Program-made: the position numbers and the translations under genes | Source: Amorphophallus konjac | Lineage: Eukaryota; Streptophyta; Magnoliopsida; Alismatales; Araceae | Length of the DNA: 64,000 nucleotides | Reading direction: 5' to 3' | Assembly (NCBI GenBank): GCA_022559845.1 | Contig: CM040128.1 | Location: 181,580,691 to 181,644,690 of the forward strand | Shown: positions 1 through 9,894 of the stretch, one piece after another | Numbering within the stretch: the stretch's first letter is position 1 | Layout of the letters: each line of letters opens with the position of its first letter | Notes under the pieces: model-generated | The model's database searches: none | What the model was told of the DNA's origin: nothing | The model's input: only the letters and a program-made list of their open reading frames with translations

Positions 1-424
1 TCTTCCTTCAATTCTTCTCTCTTGATCTTCTCTTTGAACTTCTTTGAATGAATGAAGGAGATGATGAAGCTACCTTGAATCTTGATTACTTCTTTAGCTT
101 CTAGGAGTTTGAATGCTTGAAATATCACCTTGAATGAGGTGGAAAGAACTTGAATGGATGAAGATGATTTCCTTTGAAGAACTTGAATCAAACCAGCTTC
201 CTTGGATCACTTTGATAGCCTTGCTTTGATGTAATCTTCCTTGAGGTTTGCTGGCTTTGATTTGAGCTTGATTCCCCTTTGATTGGATGAAGAACACCTT
301 CACGAACTACTGTTCACGTGAACAGTAGCTCGTCTCCAAGCTCTCTTGTAACCTCCCTTGCAGCCACCCTAGATCTCACAAGAAGCCCCTTGAAGCATTA
401 GGGTTTCTAACCCTCTTACAAGAG

Positions 425-431
425 TTTTATA
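425..431 (-). promoter_or_regulatory. Candidate TATA box (TATAAAA) of the left-edge LTR
   Basis: TTTTATA on the plus strand reads TATAAAA on the minus strand. It lies about 765 bp inside the presumed LTR start at 1195, with the repeat cluster upstream. This is the arrangement seen in the other U3-type LTRs in the window. Confidence 0.35.
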
Positions 432-554
432 GACCTTGAATGGTCTGTGGACACCCTCCAGACCAGATCCACAATTTGTGTGGGATTAGGTGTCTTTAGG
501 ATTAAACAAATCAATGTTGAATGGCCCTTTTCGAAGTTGAAAACAAAGTCAACA

Positions 555-830
555 ATTGATGGCTCGGGGCTGGCGGTCGACCGGAATTCATGGGCCGGTC
601 GACCGGAACCTGCTGCAACCGGAACTTTTTAGCTCTGGAAAAACCAGTCGACCGGAGGCCTGGGGGCGGTCGACCGCAACCTGTAACAACGTCATCATTT
701 CGATTCTGGGAAAACCGATCGACCGGCCAAAGTGTATAGGTCGACCGAAATCTGTAAACGTTGACATTCTGAGGCTCTGGCAAATCAGGTCGACCGACCA
801 AAGCGTGTAGGTCGACCGGAAAGACCTGTA
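555..830. repeat. Cluster of GTCGAC-centred palindromes in the left-edge LTR
   Basis: GGTCGACCGG-type motifs occur six or more times at irregular spacing of about 25-60 bp. One copy, 595-606, is the perfect 12-bp palindrome CCGGTCGACCGG. Other copies differ by one or two bases, for example GATCGACC. The cluster lies upstream of the candidate minus-strand TATA box, in the expected U3 region. Confidence 0.75.
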
Positions 831-1195
831 CCTGCAAAATTGAACTGTTAGCCCAAGGAAACATGTCCATAGGTCAAGATATTCATGTTCTCATCAATTT
901 CATGTATTTTGGGATCGATCCCCGTGACCTGACCGCGCAGGTCGATCCGCGTGCGAGGGCGCAACATTCAGCGTTCACGTTCACCATTTCCACTTGATTC
1001 CTTGTCCATTCATTGGCGCACCTGTCATGAACAAAAACATCACGTATGTCAATCACATGAAGGTGAAAAACATCAATGACTAATAGTGTTTAGCCATTAT
1101 CAAAACAAAGAATACATTAGAACTCATATGACCATAGAATGATGTCGAATGACCCAAGTGACCATATGAACTCAAGTGACCATAGGGGCACAACA

Positions 1196-2344
1196 GGCCT
1201 TGTTCCCGATAGGTGTAGATATGACTAAGTCTAACCATTCAGACTCTTTAGAGAACACATCAGCAAATTTCTTGGAAACAAATGAATGAGTTGCTCTGGT
1301 ATCAAATAAAACTTTAGCAGTCTTAGAGCAAATAGTTAGTGTACCTTCCACAATTCCGCCTTCCATTGGTTCCGTCTCTTGGAGAGCTTGCAGACGGCCT
1401 TGCTTCCTTACCGGAAGCTTCTCCTCTTTAATGGCTTACTCATTCATCAGTGGGCAATTAGGAATCCGATGTTCTCGGCTTTCACATCGGAGACAGGCTC
1501 CTAGCTTCCTCCAGCATTCCTCGGTCTTATGGCCGGCCTTGTCACCATATTTGCAAACCTCCTTAGAGGGTGTGGTGGAGGAGAACGACTTGTTATTCTT
1601 CTAAAATTTATCTCCTTGGGAAGGCTCTCCTCCATTGAAATATCGCTTCTTGTTGAATGCCGATTTGAAATTTCCTAAGCTGGTGACAGGTTCCTTTTTG
1701 TCCCTTACTCGGATCCTTTTGGATAATTCAGTGGCATCCTCGAGCAACTGCGCACGCCGATCTATTTCCGAGTGGACTTGGATGTCCATCGGTGCAAGTT
1801 GTGTAATGTAGTGGGGCCGAAGCCCATTGAGGAACCTTCTTGCCTTTATCTTCTCCGTGCACACCAAGTGGAGTGCATACCGGGATAGTCTTGCAAATTG
1901 GGCCTCATACTCGGCCACTCTCAAGCCTCGTTGTTTTAGTGAGGCAAATTCCGTGGCCTTCTTCTCCTGAATATGGTCGGAGAAGTACTTGTTGTTGAAA
2001 TGCTCGACGAATTCACCCCATGTGACATGGTCTTCTGGCAATGTCGCTTCTATGGATTCCCACCAGCATCGAGCATCCCGCTCCAGTTGGAAAATAGCCA
2101 GCAGAACCTTCTCCTCGTCCGTGCATTGCATTACATGAAAAATTCACTCAATTTCCTTTAACCAATTTTTGGTACCTTCGGGGTCAGATGAACCCGCGAA
2201 CCTTGGTGGATTCATGTTGCGGAAACCCCTGTGGAGATCACCGGCTCCACGGTTAATGCCGCCTTGCGCCACATGCTGTAGCGCCTGTGTATGGCCTTGC
2301 ACAGTGCGCTACATCTCGCGCCATTGTGCTCTTTCAGCAGCCAT
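1196..2344 (-). pseudogene. gag-pol: Tekay-minus gag and start of protease, truncated and mutated
   Basis: This is the 5' part of a Ty3/gypsy polyprotein on the minus strand. A start codon fits at 2344-2342, 159 bases downstream of the primer-binding site. A capsid domain (Retrotrans_gag, with motifs such as ARCWWESIEATLP) runs through about 2131-1601. A CCHC zinc knuckle (CLRCESREHRIPNC) follows, then the protease start (VLFDTRATHSFVS) around 1330. The frame is broken by stops, including TAG and TGA near the N terminus, TAG at the end of the capsid segment and one after the knuckle. The protease D-T-G catalytic motif reads D-T-R, which should be inactive. Coding homology stops at 1196, where another LTR is inserted; the rest of pol is outside the window. 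Compared with Tekay-plus it is clearly the same lineage but more decayed. Confidence 0.9.
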
Positions 2345-2502
2345 ATGATCCTACAAGGAAATTTAAGCAATACTACGTATTTATAATATCGAGTGTCATG
2401 TATAACTAATGTTCCTATTGAACTTAACCCTTGGCTCTACCCATCTTACTGGGTATAGTGTGACTCTATCCTTGGACTTGAGCTTTCCTAGGAAATGGAA
2501 AT

Positions 2503-2519
2503 CCTAGGCTCTGATACCA
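2503..2519 (-). other. Primer-binding site of Tekay-minus (initiator tRNA-Met)
   Basis: On the minus strand this reads TGGTATCAGAGCCTAGG. The first 12 bases match the 3' end complement of plant initiator tRNA-Met. It lies seven bases from the LTR edge at 2527 and fixes both the strand and the 5' LTR of this element. Confidence 0.9.
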
Positions 2520-2526
2520 CGAAGAT

Positions 2527-2833
2527 TGTCACATCCTGAGCGTGGAACATACTCGGGTGCACGACGCGTCTATATAGATCGTGTCATTCACGTATCATCA
2601 AAGTGTGCATAGTACTCGGTAATTTATTACTAACTTAGAATTTGACAAAAACCATAGTCCAAGATGACAATCGTCTACTTAACCAAATGACACTATCCCA
2701 GAAATTTTCATAGGGCTACAGTTTGACAAATCCATTACTACATCATAATTGACCCAAATTATGCCATGCGATTACAAGCCTTTAACAATAACTGGAAATA
2801 CAATGTAGGTCCCACAATACGAAATACACGACT
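2527..2833 (-). repeat. Tekay-minus 5' LTR, piece 1 of 3 (U5 end)
   Basis: The plus strand starts TGTCACATCC next to the primer-binding site, so this is the 3' (U5) end of a minus-strand LTR. It shares the terminal region with the Tekay-plus LTR (CTATATAGACGCGTC and a GTGACA end). The piece is cut at 2833 by Tekay-plus and resumes at 17434. Joined over the insertions, the LTR is about 4.6 kb. Confidence 0.88.
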
Positions 2834-2920
2834 TGTAGCACCCCGTATAAAAAAATGAAAAAAAATTATTATTATTAATATTTTTCAAAAAAAAAATATT
2901 AGATAAACTCTTTAGGAAGT

Positions 2921-3244
2921 TTATGTAAGAAGTGGGAACACGAAGTTATCATATGTAAAGAATTGTTCACTTAACAAGTGGCTTCCTAGTGTAGTTGGTT
3001 AAGTAACTTACCTTTCAACCCAATGACCAAGGTTCAAATCCTAGCATCCACCATTTACATTTTTTGCCAAATAATTATATGTTATTATGTAAGAAGTAGG
3101 AACACGAAGTTATCATATGTAAAGATTATTCACTTAACAAGTGACTTCTTAGTGTAGTTGGTTAAGTAACTTGTCTTTCAACCTAATGATCAGGGTTCAA
3201 ATCCTAGCATCCATCATTTACGTTTTGTGCCAAATAATTATATA
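2921..3244 (+). repeat. Tandem 164-bp duplication, each copy with a tRNA-like A box/B box module
   Basis: Two copies start at 2921 and 3085. Each has an A-box-like TAGTGTAGTTGG (2987-2998; 3150-3161) and a B-box GGTTCAAATCC (3031-3041; 3194-3204) about 33 bases further on, then GCATCCA and, in the first copy, a CCA-like end. GTGG at about 2979 can pair with CCAC at about 3049 as an acceptor-like stem. This looks like a decayed tRNA or the head of a tRNA-derived SINE, captured and duplicated inside the LTR. It is not a functional tRNA gene. Confidence 0.65.
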
Positions 3245-3799
3245 CGATAGGCTAGCAATACACGACCCCCCCTCCAGGCTTGTGATTTTTTTGACAAACC
3301 TGCGTTGGCATCTGTCCTTTTCATACGTGAATAGTGACATGAATAGTATCACTTTTTATTTAAAAAGAATTTTTCAAAAAATATTATATGTAAAAATAGA
3401 GAAAAATATAAGGATCTTATCCATGAAATTTCATTAACTAACTCCATCAAATTTTAAAGATAAAAATCATGAAAGTTAAGTGGGAAGTTTAAAATAAATA
3501 AACCACCCTCTCATAGGAGCTACAATCCACCAGACAACCTTTCGATTTCCTTATCCCCAACAGCCTGTATAAGCTGGCATCCCACTGAGATCCGATTTTC
3601 ACGGATCTTGTTTCCCCTCTTGCCAACTCAAACCTTATATTATACTCCTAACGAAGTAAACCTTCGTTGGCTAGAAGGCTTGCTGTTGAGAAGGGGAGAC
3701 ACTTCTGAAAGGTTGCAGAGAAGGGAAGAGTTGCTTCTTCCATTTGCTACAACTACTGCCACTTCACAGAGGTAGGTGTTCTCAACTTTTAACTAAACT

Positions 3800-4400
3800 A
3801 GTAGCTAATCTAGGATGATTAGTCTAGGTATTTAGTCTTGGGCTCATTTCCATGCGATATTTAATGTTTATAAAGCATGTGTTAGCTTAAATCTAGGATG
3901 ATTAGTATGTATTAACTTCATACCTAAGATAATTAGTATGTATTAGCTTTATATCCAGAATAATTAACATGTATTAGCAAGTATTAGCAAGTATTAGTCT
4001 GATACCTAGAATAATTAGTACGTGTTAGCTTAAATCTAGGACGATTAGCATGTATTAGCTTCATACCTAAGATAATTAGCATGTATTAGCCTTATACCCA
4101 GAATAACTAGCATGTATTAGCAAGTAGTAGTCTCATACCTAGAATAATTACCATGTGTTGGCCTAAATCTAAGATGATTAGCGTGTATTAGCTTCATACC
4201 CAAAATAATTAGCAAGTATTAGTCTCATACCTAGAATAATTAGCATGTGTTAGCTTAAATCTAGGATGATTAGCATGTATTAGCCTCGTACCTAAGATAA
4301 TTAGCATATAGTAGCCTTATACCTAAGATGATTAGCATTGATTAGCATGTATTAGCTTCAATCTAGGGTAGTTGGCATGTATTAGCTTCATATCCATACG
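3800..4400 (+). repeat. AT-rich minisatellite in the Tekay-plus 5' LTR
   Basis: Variants of ATTAGCATGTATTAGC alternate with CTTCATACCTAAGATAATT and AAATCTAGGATGATT segments, giving a higher-order unit of roughly 100 bp. The 3' LTR has the same array with small differences in length and sequence. Confidence 0.85.
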
Positions 4401-4784
4401 ATATATCCGTCTAACGCAAGTTTTATCGTGTTTTTACGTAACTTATTAGTTTAACTAACCTGTTAACATACCTAATTAACATGTTAGTTGATCTACTAAC
4501 TAATTAGCATACCTAATTAATCTGTTAGGTAGCCTATCTAGAAACCTTGTCTCCATTTAGTTCCTTTAAAAATGAAAACTTGTATGATACGTCATGTTAA
4601 AAATCTGATATTTAAGCAACTAAAGCATGAAACGAGTGCATAAATAAAGATCTATAATCTTTACAGTTTTCTCTATCTATCCATGTCATCAGTTTTACCT
4701 AAATAAACTTAAATAAAATGTTAATACCCTAGCTTAATCAAAGATTAATACCTTAAGCCATTTTGAGCAGATTTGAACTGTAGA

Positions 4785-5095
4785 GTCGACCCTGCCAGTT
4801 CACCACGTTGACGCGATGAACGGCAGAGTCGACCCTGCCTGTTGACAGGGTCGACCCTGCCTGTTCACCGCGTTGACGTAGTGAACGGCAGAGTCGACCT
4901 TGCCTGTTGACAGGGTCGACCCTGCCTGTTGGCAGAGTCGACCCTGCCTGTTGACAGGGTAGACCCTGCCTGTTCACCGCGTTGACGCGATGAACTGCAG
5001 AGTCGACCCTGCCTGTTCACAGGGTCGACCCAGCCTGTTCGCAGGGTTGACGCGATGAACTACAGGGTCGACACGATGAACTGCTGAGTCAACAC
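4785..5095 (+). repeat. GTCGAC palindrome / GTTGACG array upstream of the Tekay-plus TATA box
   Basis: Units combine AGTCGACCCTGCCTGTT, GACAGGGTCGACCCTG and GCGTTGACGCGATGAAC. 4846-4859 is the perfect 14-bp palindrome CAGGGTCGACCCTG. Many units also contain TTGAC and TGACG, which are the core words of plant W-box and as-1 elements. The array lies about 330-640 bp upstream of the TATA box, in U3, so a cis-regulatory role is possible but not shown. Confidence 0.8.
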
Positions 5096-5424
5096 AACTG
5101 GCTCATTGCGTTAACCTGATCGTTAGGCTTTCACTTTTGCCATCTCTACTGATAGATGGCAGCCTGAGAGGTGATATTTAACTCCTGACAGGGTCCTATA
5201 AACCCTGTATAATTCCCAGAAAAGGCATCCAACAGTGAGGGTGTCATTTCTAAAATTGTCAGGTGGCCCATAAGGCACCTCTCCTATCTAGTTTCTTTTC
5301 CGTGTATCAAACGTTACTGGTTTCCACTCCTAGTTCATCCCTACACATCAATGCGCCCTTGGATTCCATTCCATAATTCCACCTTATATATCATACTGGT
5401 CGAACCTTGAAATTCCATATTGGC

Positions 5425-5431
5425 TATAAAT
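5425..5431 (+). promoter_or_regulatory. TATA box of the Tekay-plus 5' LTR
   Basis: TATAAAT in the context TTGGCTATAAATGAGAG. The same block is kept in the 3' LTR (16485-16491), in the solo LTR (9238-9244, minus) and as TATATAA in the Tekay-minus LTR. That conservation supports a real core promoter. Confidence 0.7.
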
Positions 5432-6376
5432 GAGAGTGGATGTCGACAGACATGATTAATGCTGTGCATATAGGGCCCGGTCTGGTCCTGGGAGGAGCAC
5501 CCGAAGGTACTTGTGCCCATGGGAGTTTATTGACCACGGTGTTTGGCATTGCACCGGAGTACTTGCTTGTTAGGCTTTAGACATTCCACTCATTCTCGTG
5601 ATATTACTTGATTGATTTGACTTGAGACCCACAGAAGGGTAAAGTTTTGCTTGAATGAAATTGATAAATAGCCAATTCCAATTTTACATGCTTGAATTTA
5701 TATTACTTTCTCTTACTTGCTTGACATGAGTTCTTACTCTCTTGGAAAGATTTCGTTAATTCCAGTTATTACTTGCTTGAATCTCTTGCTATTGCTGCAT
5801 TGAAGTTGGAATCCTTATACTCTCACTTGTTATTCCTTCACTGCTCTTATCGATTTTTACAATCCTTGATATCTACTCATCTATATGCATAGTTTTTCTG
5901 ACATTAATTGAACTTGTAAACCACTTAAAGCCTGTTAAATCTTGAGATGTAATTCCTACTGAGCGATTCGCTCATCTAGTTGTTTTCTCATATTTTCAGG
6001 TAAATTGGATGCCAACCAACACTCGGAAGGGAATGAGACTGAGTGATGAGTGTTAGAGTGAAGTTATCAAATTATCATGTCCCTTTTGTTATTGTATTAG
6101 TTCACTTATGTCGGTTGTATCAATTCATCTATGTCATTTGTATTAGTCAACTTGATTAAAACTGCTCAAGATTTGAAGCCTAGTCGTTGGACTCTTGGAA
6201 CACATGTAATTGTCCTTTGATTAAATTGTGACAATTGTCAACTCGTACTATTTGTATTAAATTTTGAGTTAAATCTTAGTTATTTACGCACTCTGATATT
6301 TACATGATTGACACGATCTATATAGACGCGTCACGCCTCCGGGTAATCTTCCGCGCTCGGGGCGTGACAGTCTTCG

Positions 6377-6393
6377 TGGTATCAGAGCCTAGG
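6377..6393 (+). other. Primer-binding site of Tekay-plus (initiator tRNA-Met)
   Basis: TGGTATCAGAGCCTAGG lies seven bases after the LTR end. It is identical to the Tekay-minus site. The stretch 6394-6628 is the untranslated leader; I see no gene in it. Confidence 0.92.
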
Positions 6394-6628
6394 TTTTCAA
6401 ACCTAGGGAACTAGAAAAAAAAATGGTTAGAAATTGAAATCTAAGTAAAAACTTAAGTCCAAGGATAGGTAAAAACCTAAGTCCAGGGTTAGAGAAGTCT
6501 AAGGATATAAGTAGACCTTACCTGGTGAGATGGATAGAGCCATGGGTTAAGATTTCTAATGACTTTAACCTTATAAGTAAAAACCGACCCTTATCTTACT
6601 TAAACACTCTAAACATTTTTGTAGGATC

Positions 6629-8470
6629 ATGGCTGCTGAAAGAGCATAACAGCGCGAGATGCAGCGCACCGTGCAGGGCCTTACACAGGCACTACAGCAA
6701 GTGGCCCAAGGCGGAGCTAACCGTGGAGCGGGTGACCTCCACAGGAGTTTCCGTAACATGAACCCACCAAGGTTCACAGGTTCGTCCGACCCCGAGGATG
6801 CCGAGAATTGGCTAAAGGAGATGGAATGAATCTTCCGTGTAATGCAATGCACGGACGAGGAGAAAGTTTTACTGGCTGTATTCCAACTTGAGCGGGACGC
6901 TCGATGTTGGTGGGAATCCATAGAAGCAACACTACCAGAATACCATGTTACATGGGATGAATTCACGGAGCATTTCAACAACAAGTACTTCTCCGATCAT
7001 ATCCAGGAAAAGAAGGCCACAGAATTTGCCGTTCTAAAACAACGGGGCTTGAAAGTGGCCGAGTATGAGGCCCAGTTCTCCAGATTGTCTAGGTATGCAC
7101 CCCACTTGGTGTGTACAGAAAAGATGAAGGTGAGAAGATTCCTCAACGGGCTTCGGCCCCATTATATCACACAACTTGTCCCGATAGACATCCAAGTCTA
7201 TTCGGAGATGGTTCGGCGTGCTCAACTGCTGGAAGATGCCACCGAATTATCTGAGAGAATCCAAGGAAGAGACAAGAAGGAACCCGTTACAAGCCCGGGA
7301 AAATTCAAACAATCCTTCAACAAGAAGCGATTCCTCATGGGAGGGGAGCCCTCCAAGGCAAAGAAATTCCAGAAGAATGACAGGCCATTCTCCACCACCA
7401 CACCATCAAAGGAGCTTTGCAAGTATTATGATAAAGCTAGTCATAAGACCAAGGAATGCTGGAGAAAGTTAGGAGCTTGCCTTCGATGCGGGAGTCGAGA
7501 GCATCGGATTCCAGACTGCCCACTGATGAAGGAGCAGGACATCAAAGACGAGAAGCGTCCGATAAAGAAACAAGGCCGTCTGCAAGTTCTTCGAGTGATA
7601 GAAACCACTGAAGGTGGAATTGTGGAAGGTACTCTCACTATTTGTTCAAAAACTGCTCAAGTGTTATTCGATACCGGAGCAACTCATTCATTCGTTTCCA
7701 AGAACTTTGCTGCTTCATTTTCTAAGAAACATGAACTGTTAGATTTGGTCATATCTACACCTCTTGGGAATGAGTCTGATATCACTTATCACTATCCAAA
7801 CTGTGAAGTGATGATTAAGGGAAATAATTTATCTGCTGACCTGATATGCCTAGATATGAAGGGTTATGACGTTATACTAGGTGCCGACTGGCTATCCACA
7901 TACCAAGCAACTGTAGATTGCCGGCATGGCAAGGTAACTTTCGTAGATTTCCCAGAGCTAGTTTACAATAGCCCTCGGAGTAAATCACTTCTTATATCAG
8001 CACTCCGAGCTAGTAAACTTATGAATAAGGGATGCATGACTTTCATAGCATTCATGACTGCCACGGAAGTCGAGAAGGTTAAACTTAATGACATCTGTGT
8101 AATTCGGGATTTTCCTGATGTTTTTCCAGAAGATTTAACCGGCTTACCCCTGGAAAGGGAAGTGTCGTTCACAATCGACCTTGTCCCTGGTGCTCGTCCT
8201 ATTTCCAGGGCACCATACAGAATGTCCCCTGTTGAGCTGAAGGAACTAAAAGAGCCGCTAATGGAGTTATTGAACAAGGGTTTCATTAGGCCGAGTACTT
8301 CCCCATGGGGAGCACCCGTGCTATTCGTCAAAAAGAAGGACGGATAGATGAGATTATGCATAGATTATCGGCAGCTAAATCACCTTACAATCAAGAACAA
8401 GTATCCACTGCCAAGGATTGATGAGCTGTTCGATCAACTATCTGGAGCTTTATATTTCTCCAAGATTGAT
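6629..8470 (+). pseudogene. gag-pol: Tekay-plus gag, protease and start of reverse transcriptase (part 1, before the solo LTR)
   Basis: The gag start ATG fits at 6629. The open stretch 6842-8347 holds the capsid domain (ARCWWESIEATLP), a CCHC knuckle (CLRCGSREHRIPDC), the aspartic protease motif LFDTGATHSFVS, and the beginning of reverse transcriptase up to VLFVKKKDG. Three stops interrupt the frame: TAA at 6647, TGA at 6827 and TAG at 8345. The same frame continues after 8347 as [11 protein letters not shown] and reaches FSKID at 8470, where the solo LTR begins. Gag, protease and RT are in one frame without a frameshift, as usual for this lineage. The protease keeps the D-T-G triad that Tekay-minus has lost. 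The product would have been the capsid plus the replication enzymes. Confidence 0.93.
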
Positions 8471-9237
8471 TGTCACGCCCCGAGCGCGGAAGATACCCGG
8501 AGACGCGTGACGAGTTTATATCGATCATGTCAATCAGAGTATTAGTGTATTCGACACCAAATCAGAGATGCACAAAAGTAAAGATAACCCAATCCTTTTA
8601 TTCCTTCACAAAAGTATTTCTATTACAATCCCTTGAAAATGCTAAACTTAATAAAAAGAAAGGTACAAAATTGACTCAAGAGAATATAGAAAAGATAAGA
8701 CTAGTTGACGCTTTGAGAAGCTCTAATCTCTTTCACTCTTGACCTTCCCAGTCCGATTGAGTCTCGTCGTCGGACTTACCTGAAAAGTAGGGAAACACTG
8801 AGTGAGCGAACGCTCAGTAGGAAATTATATCTCAAGAACTAGCAATGGGTTTAAGTAATTACAATTTATCACATGTAAATGTACTATGGCTATGCATGTA
8901 GAAATAACTAATCAATAGATAACACGCCGTATAAAACATCCAAGCGAGTCTTAACCCAGAGATATTCATGAGAGACTTTATACATTATTGGCTATTTCAC
9001 GCAAGTACTTTGCCCGTGTCGGGCCACGCTAGTAAAGTCACGCAAGTCGAGTCACGCACGCAAGAAAGAGAGAGTGTGTGGAATGCCAAAGATCAAGAGA
9101 AAAAGTACTTCGGTGCAATGCTAGACACCGTGATCATTACAACTCCCATGGGCACTAGTACTTTTGGGTGCTCCTCCCAGGACCAGATCGGGCCCTTATA
9201 TGCACAGCATTAAAGATAGATCTAGACATCCATGATA

Positions 9238-9244
9238 ATTTATA
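9238..9244 (-). promoter_or_regulatory. TATA box of the solo LTR
   Basis: TATAAAT on the minus strand lies in the TTGGCTATAAAT context shared with the Tekay-plus LTR. The nearby GGGCCC and GGTGCTCCTCCCAGGACCAG blocks (about 9170-9195) also correspond to conserved Tekay LTR blocks. Confidence 0.65.
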
Positions 9245-9804
9245 GCCAATAAGGAGTTTCAAGAATAAGCTTTAATAGGATGATAAGATAAGATTTTCAT
9301 GGAAACTCAAGGGCAAGGCCCTTGAGTAAGGACATATTGGCGATAAAATTTACGCAAAGCATATAAATCATGACATGTCGATAAACTGGGTGGAATTGGT
9401 TCCCTAACCGGGTACCATAACAAATAAGTGCCCATATGTAGATGGTCACTCTTTTTATATAGAATTGAGGTCCACATGAACAGCATATTAATGGCATGAT
9501 GACATCATCCCATTAAGAATATTCTCATGATATCCACTTAGCATAACATGAGGGCCGGTATACCATGTTTCTATAGAGTGACATGGCAAAATAGTGTAAT
9601 AGGTTTTTATGGTACAACCAGCTCAATCGGCCTTGAGGGAATCCAAGGCTACGAGGAGACTTACGGAGGTCCCAATGACTAACTTGCTAGTCCAAAGGAA
9701 CGGAATGTCCAATGGAGAGTTTGTATGTCACCGAGAGTTAGTGGGTAATGCGATAAATCATCATGAAACATGGGGCTATATTCACGGACTGGAATATAGT
9801 GCCG

Positions 9805-9827
9805 ATATATATATATATATATATATA
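9805..9827. repeat. (AT)n microsatellite in the solo LTR
   Basis: About 11 AT dinucleotides in an uninterrupted run. Confidence 0.95.
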
Positions 9828-9894
9828 CATATGAAACCCTCGGTTAACAGTAACAGTGTAAAATAGTATCACAGGAAAATAGCGACTTAAGCTA

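Larger units (their letters stand above)
1..1195 (-). mobile_element. Partial LTR of an unclassified retrotransposon inserted in the Tekay-minus protease
   Basis: The homology of the Tekay-minus protease to its plus-strand relative stops abruptly at 1196. The sequence to the left ends in CACAACA, which read on the minus strand is a TGTTGTG start like the Sire-B LTR. No coding domain is visible in 1-1195. A minus-strand TATA box (425-431) and a palindromic repeat cluster (555-830) upstream of it fit a minus-oriented 5' LTR. GGCCT at 1196-1200 is a candidate TSD whose partner would lie off the left edge. A 3' LTR of a plus-strand element would also end in CA, so orientation is inferred from the TATA box. 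The family is not identified. Confidence 0.5.
2834..6369 (+). repeat. Tekay-plus 5' LTR (3536 bp)
   Basis: It is bounded by TG...CA, preceded by TSD CGACT and followed by the primer-binding site at 6377. In order it holds a tandem tRNA-like duplication (2921-3244), an ATTAGCATG minisatellite (about 3800-4400), a GTCGAC palindrome array (4785-5095), a TATA box (5425-5431) and an AT-rich U5. No open frame looks coding. Confidence 0.95.

Noticed and set aside
94..303. A 69-residue minus-strand frame at the left edge
   Set aside because: Ser/Ile/Lys-rich with no motif; it lies in the presumed LTR leader rich in CTTGAAT words.
2979..3052. Possible tRNA gene
   Set aside because: A and B boxes are recognisable, but the acceptor and anticodon stems do not pair well and the module is duplicated inside an LTR. 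A decayed tRNA-like module is the safer call.
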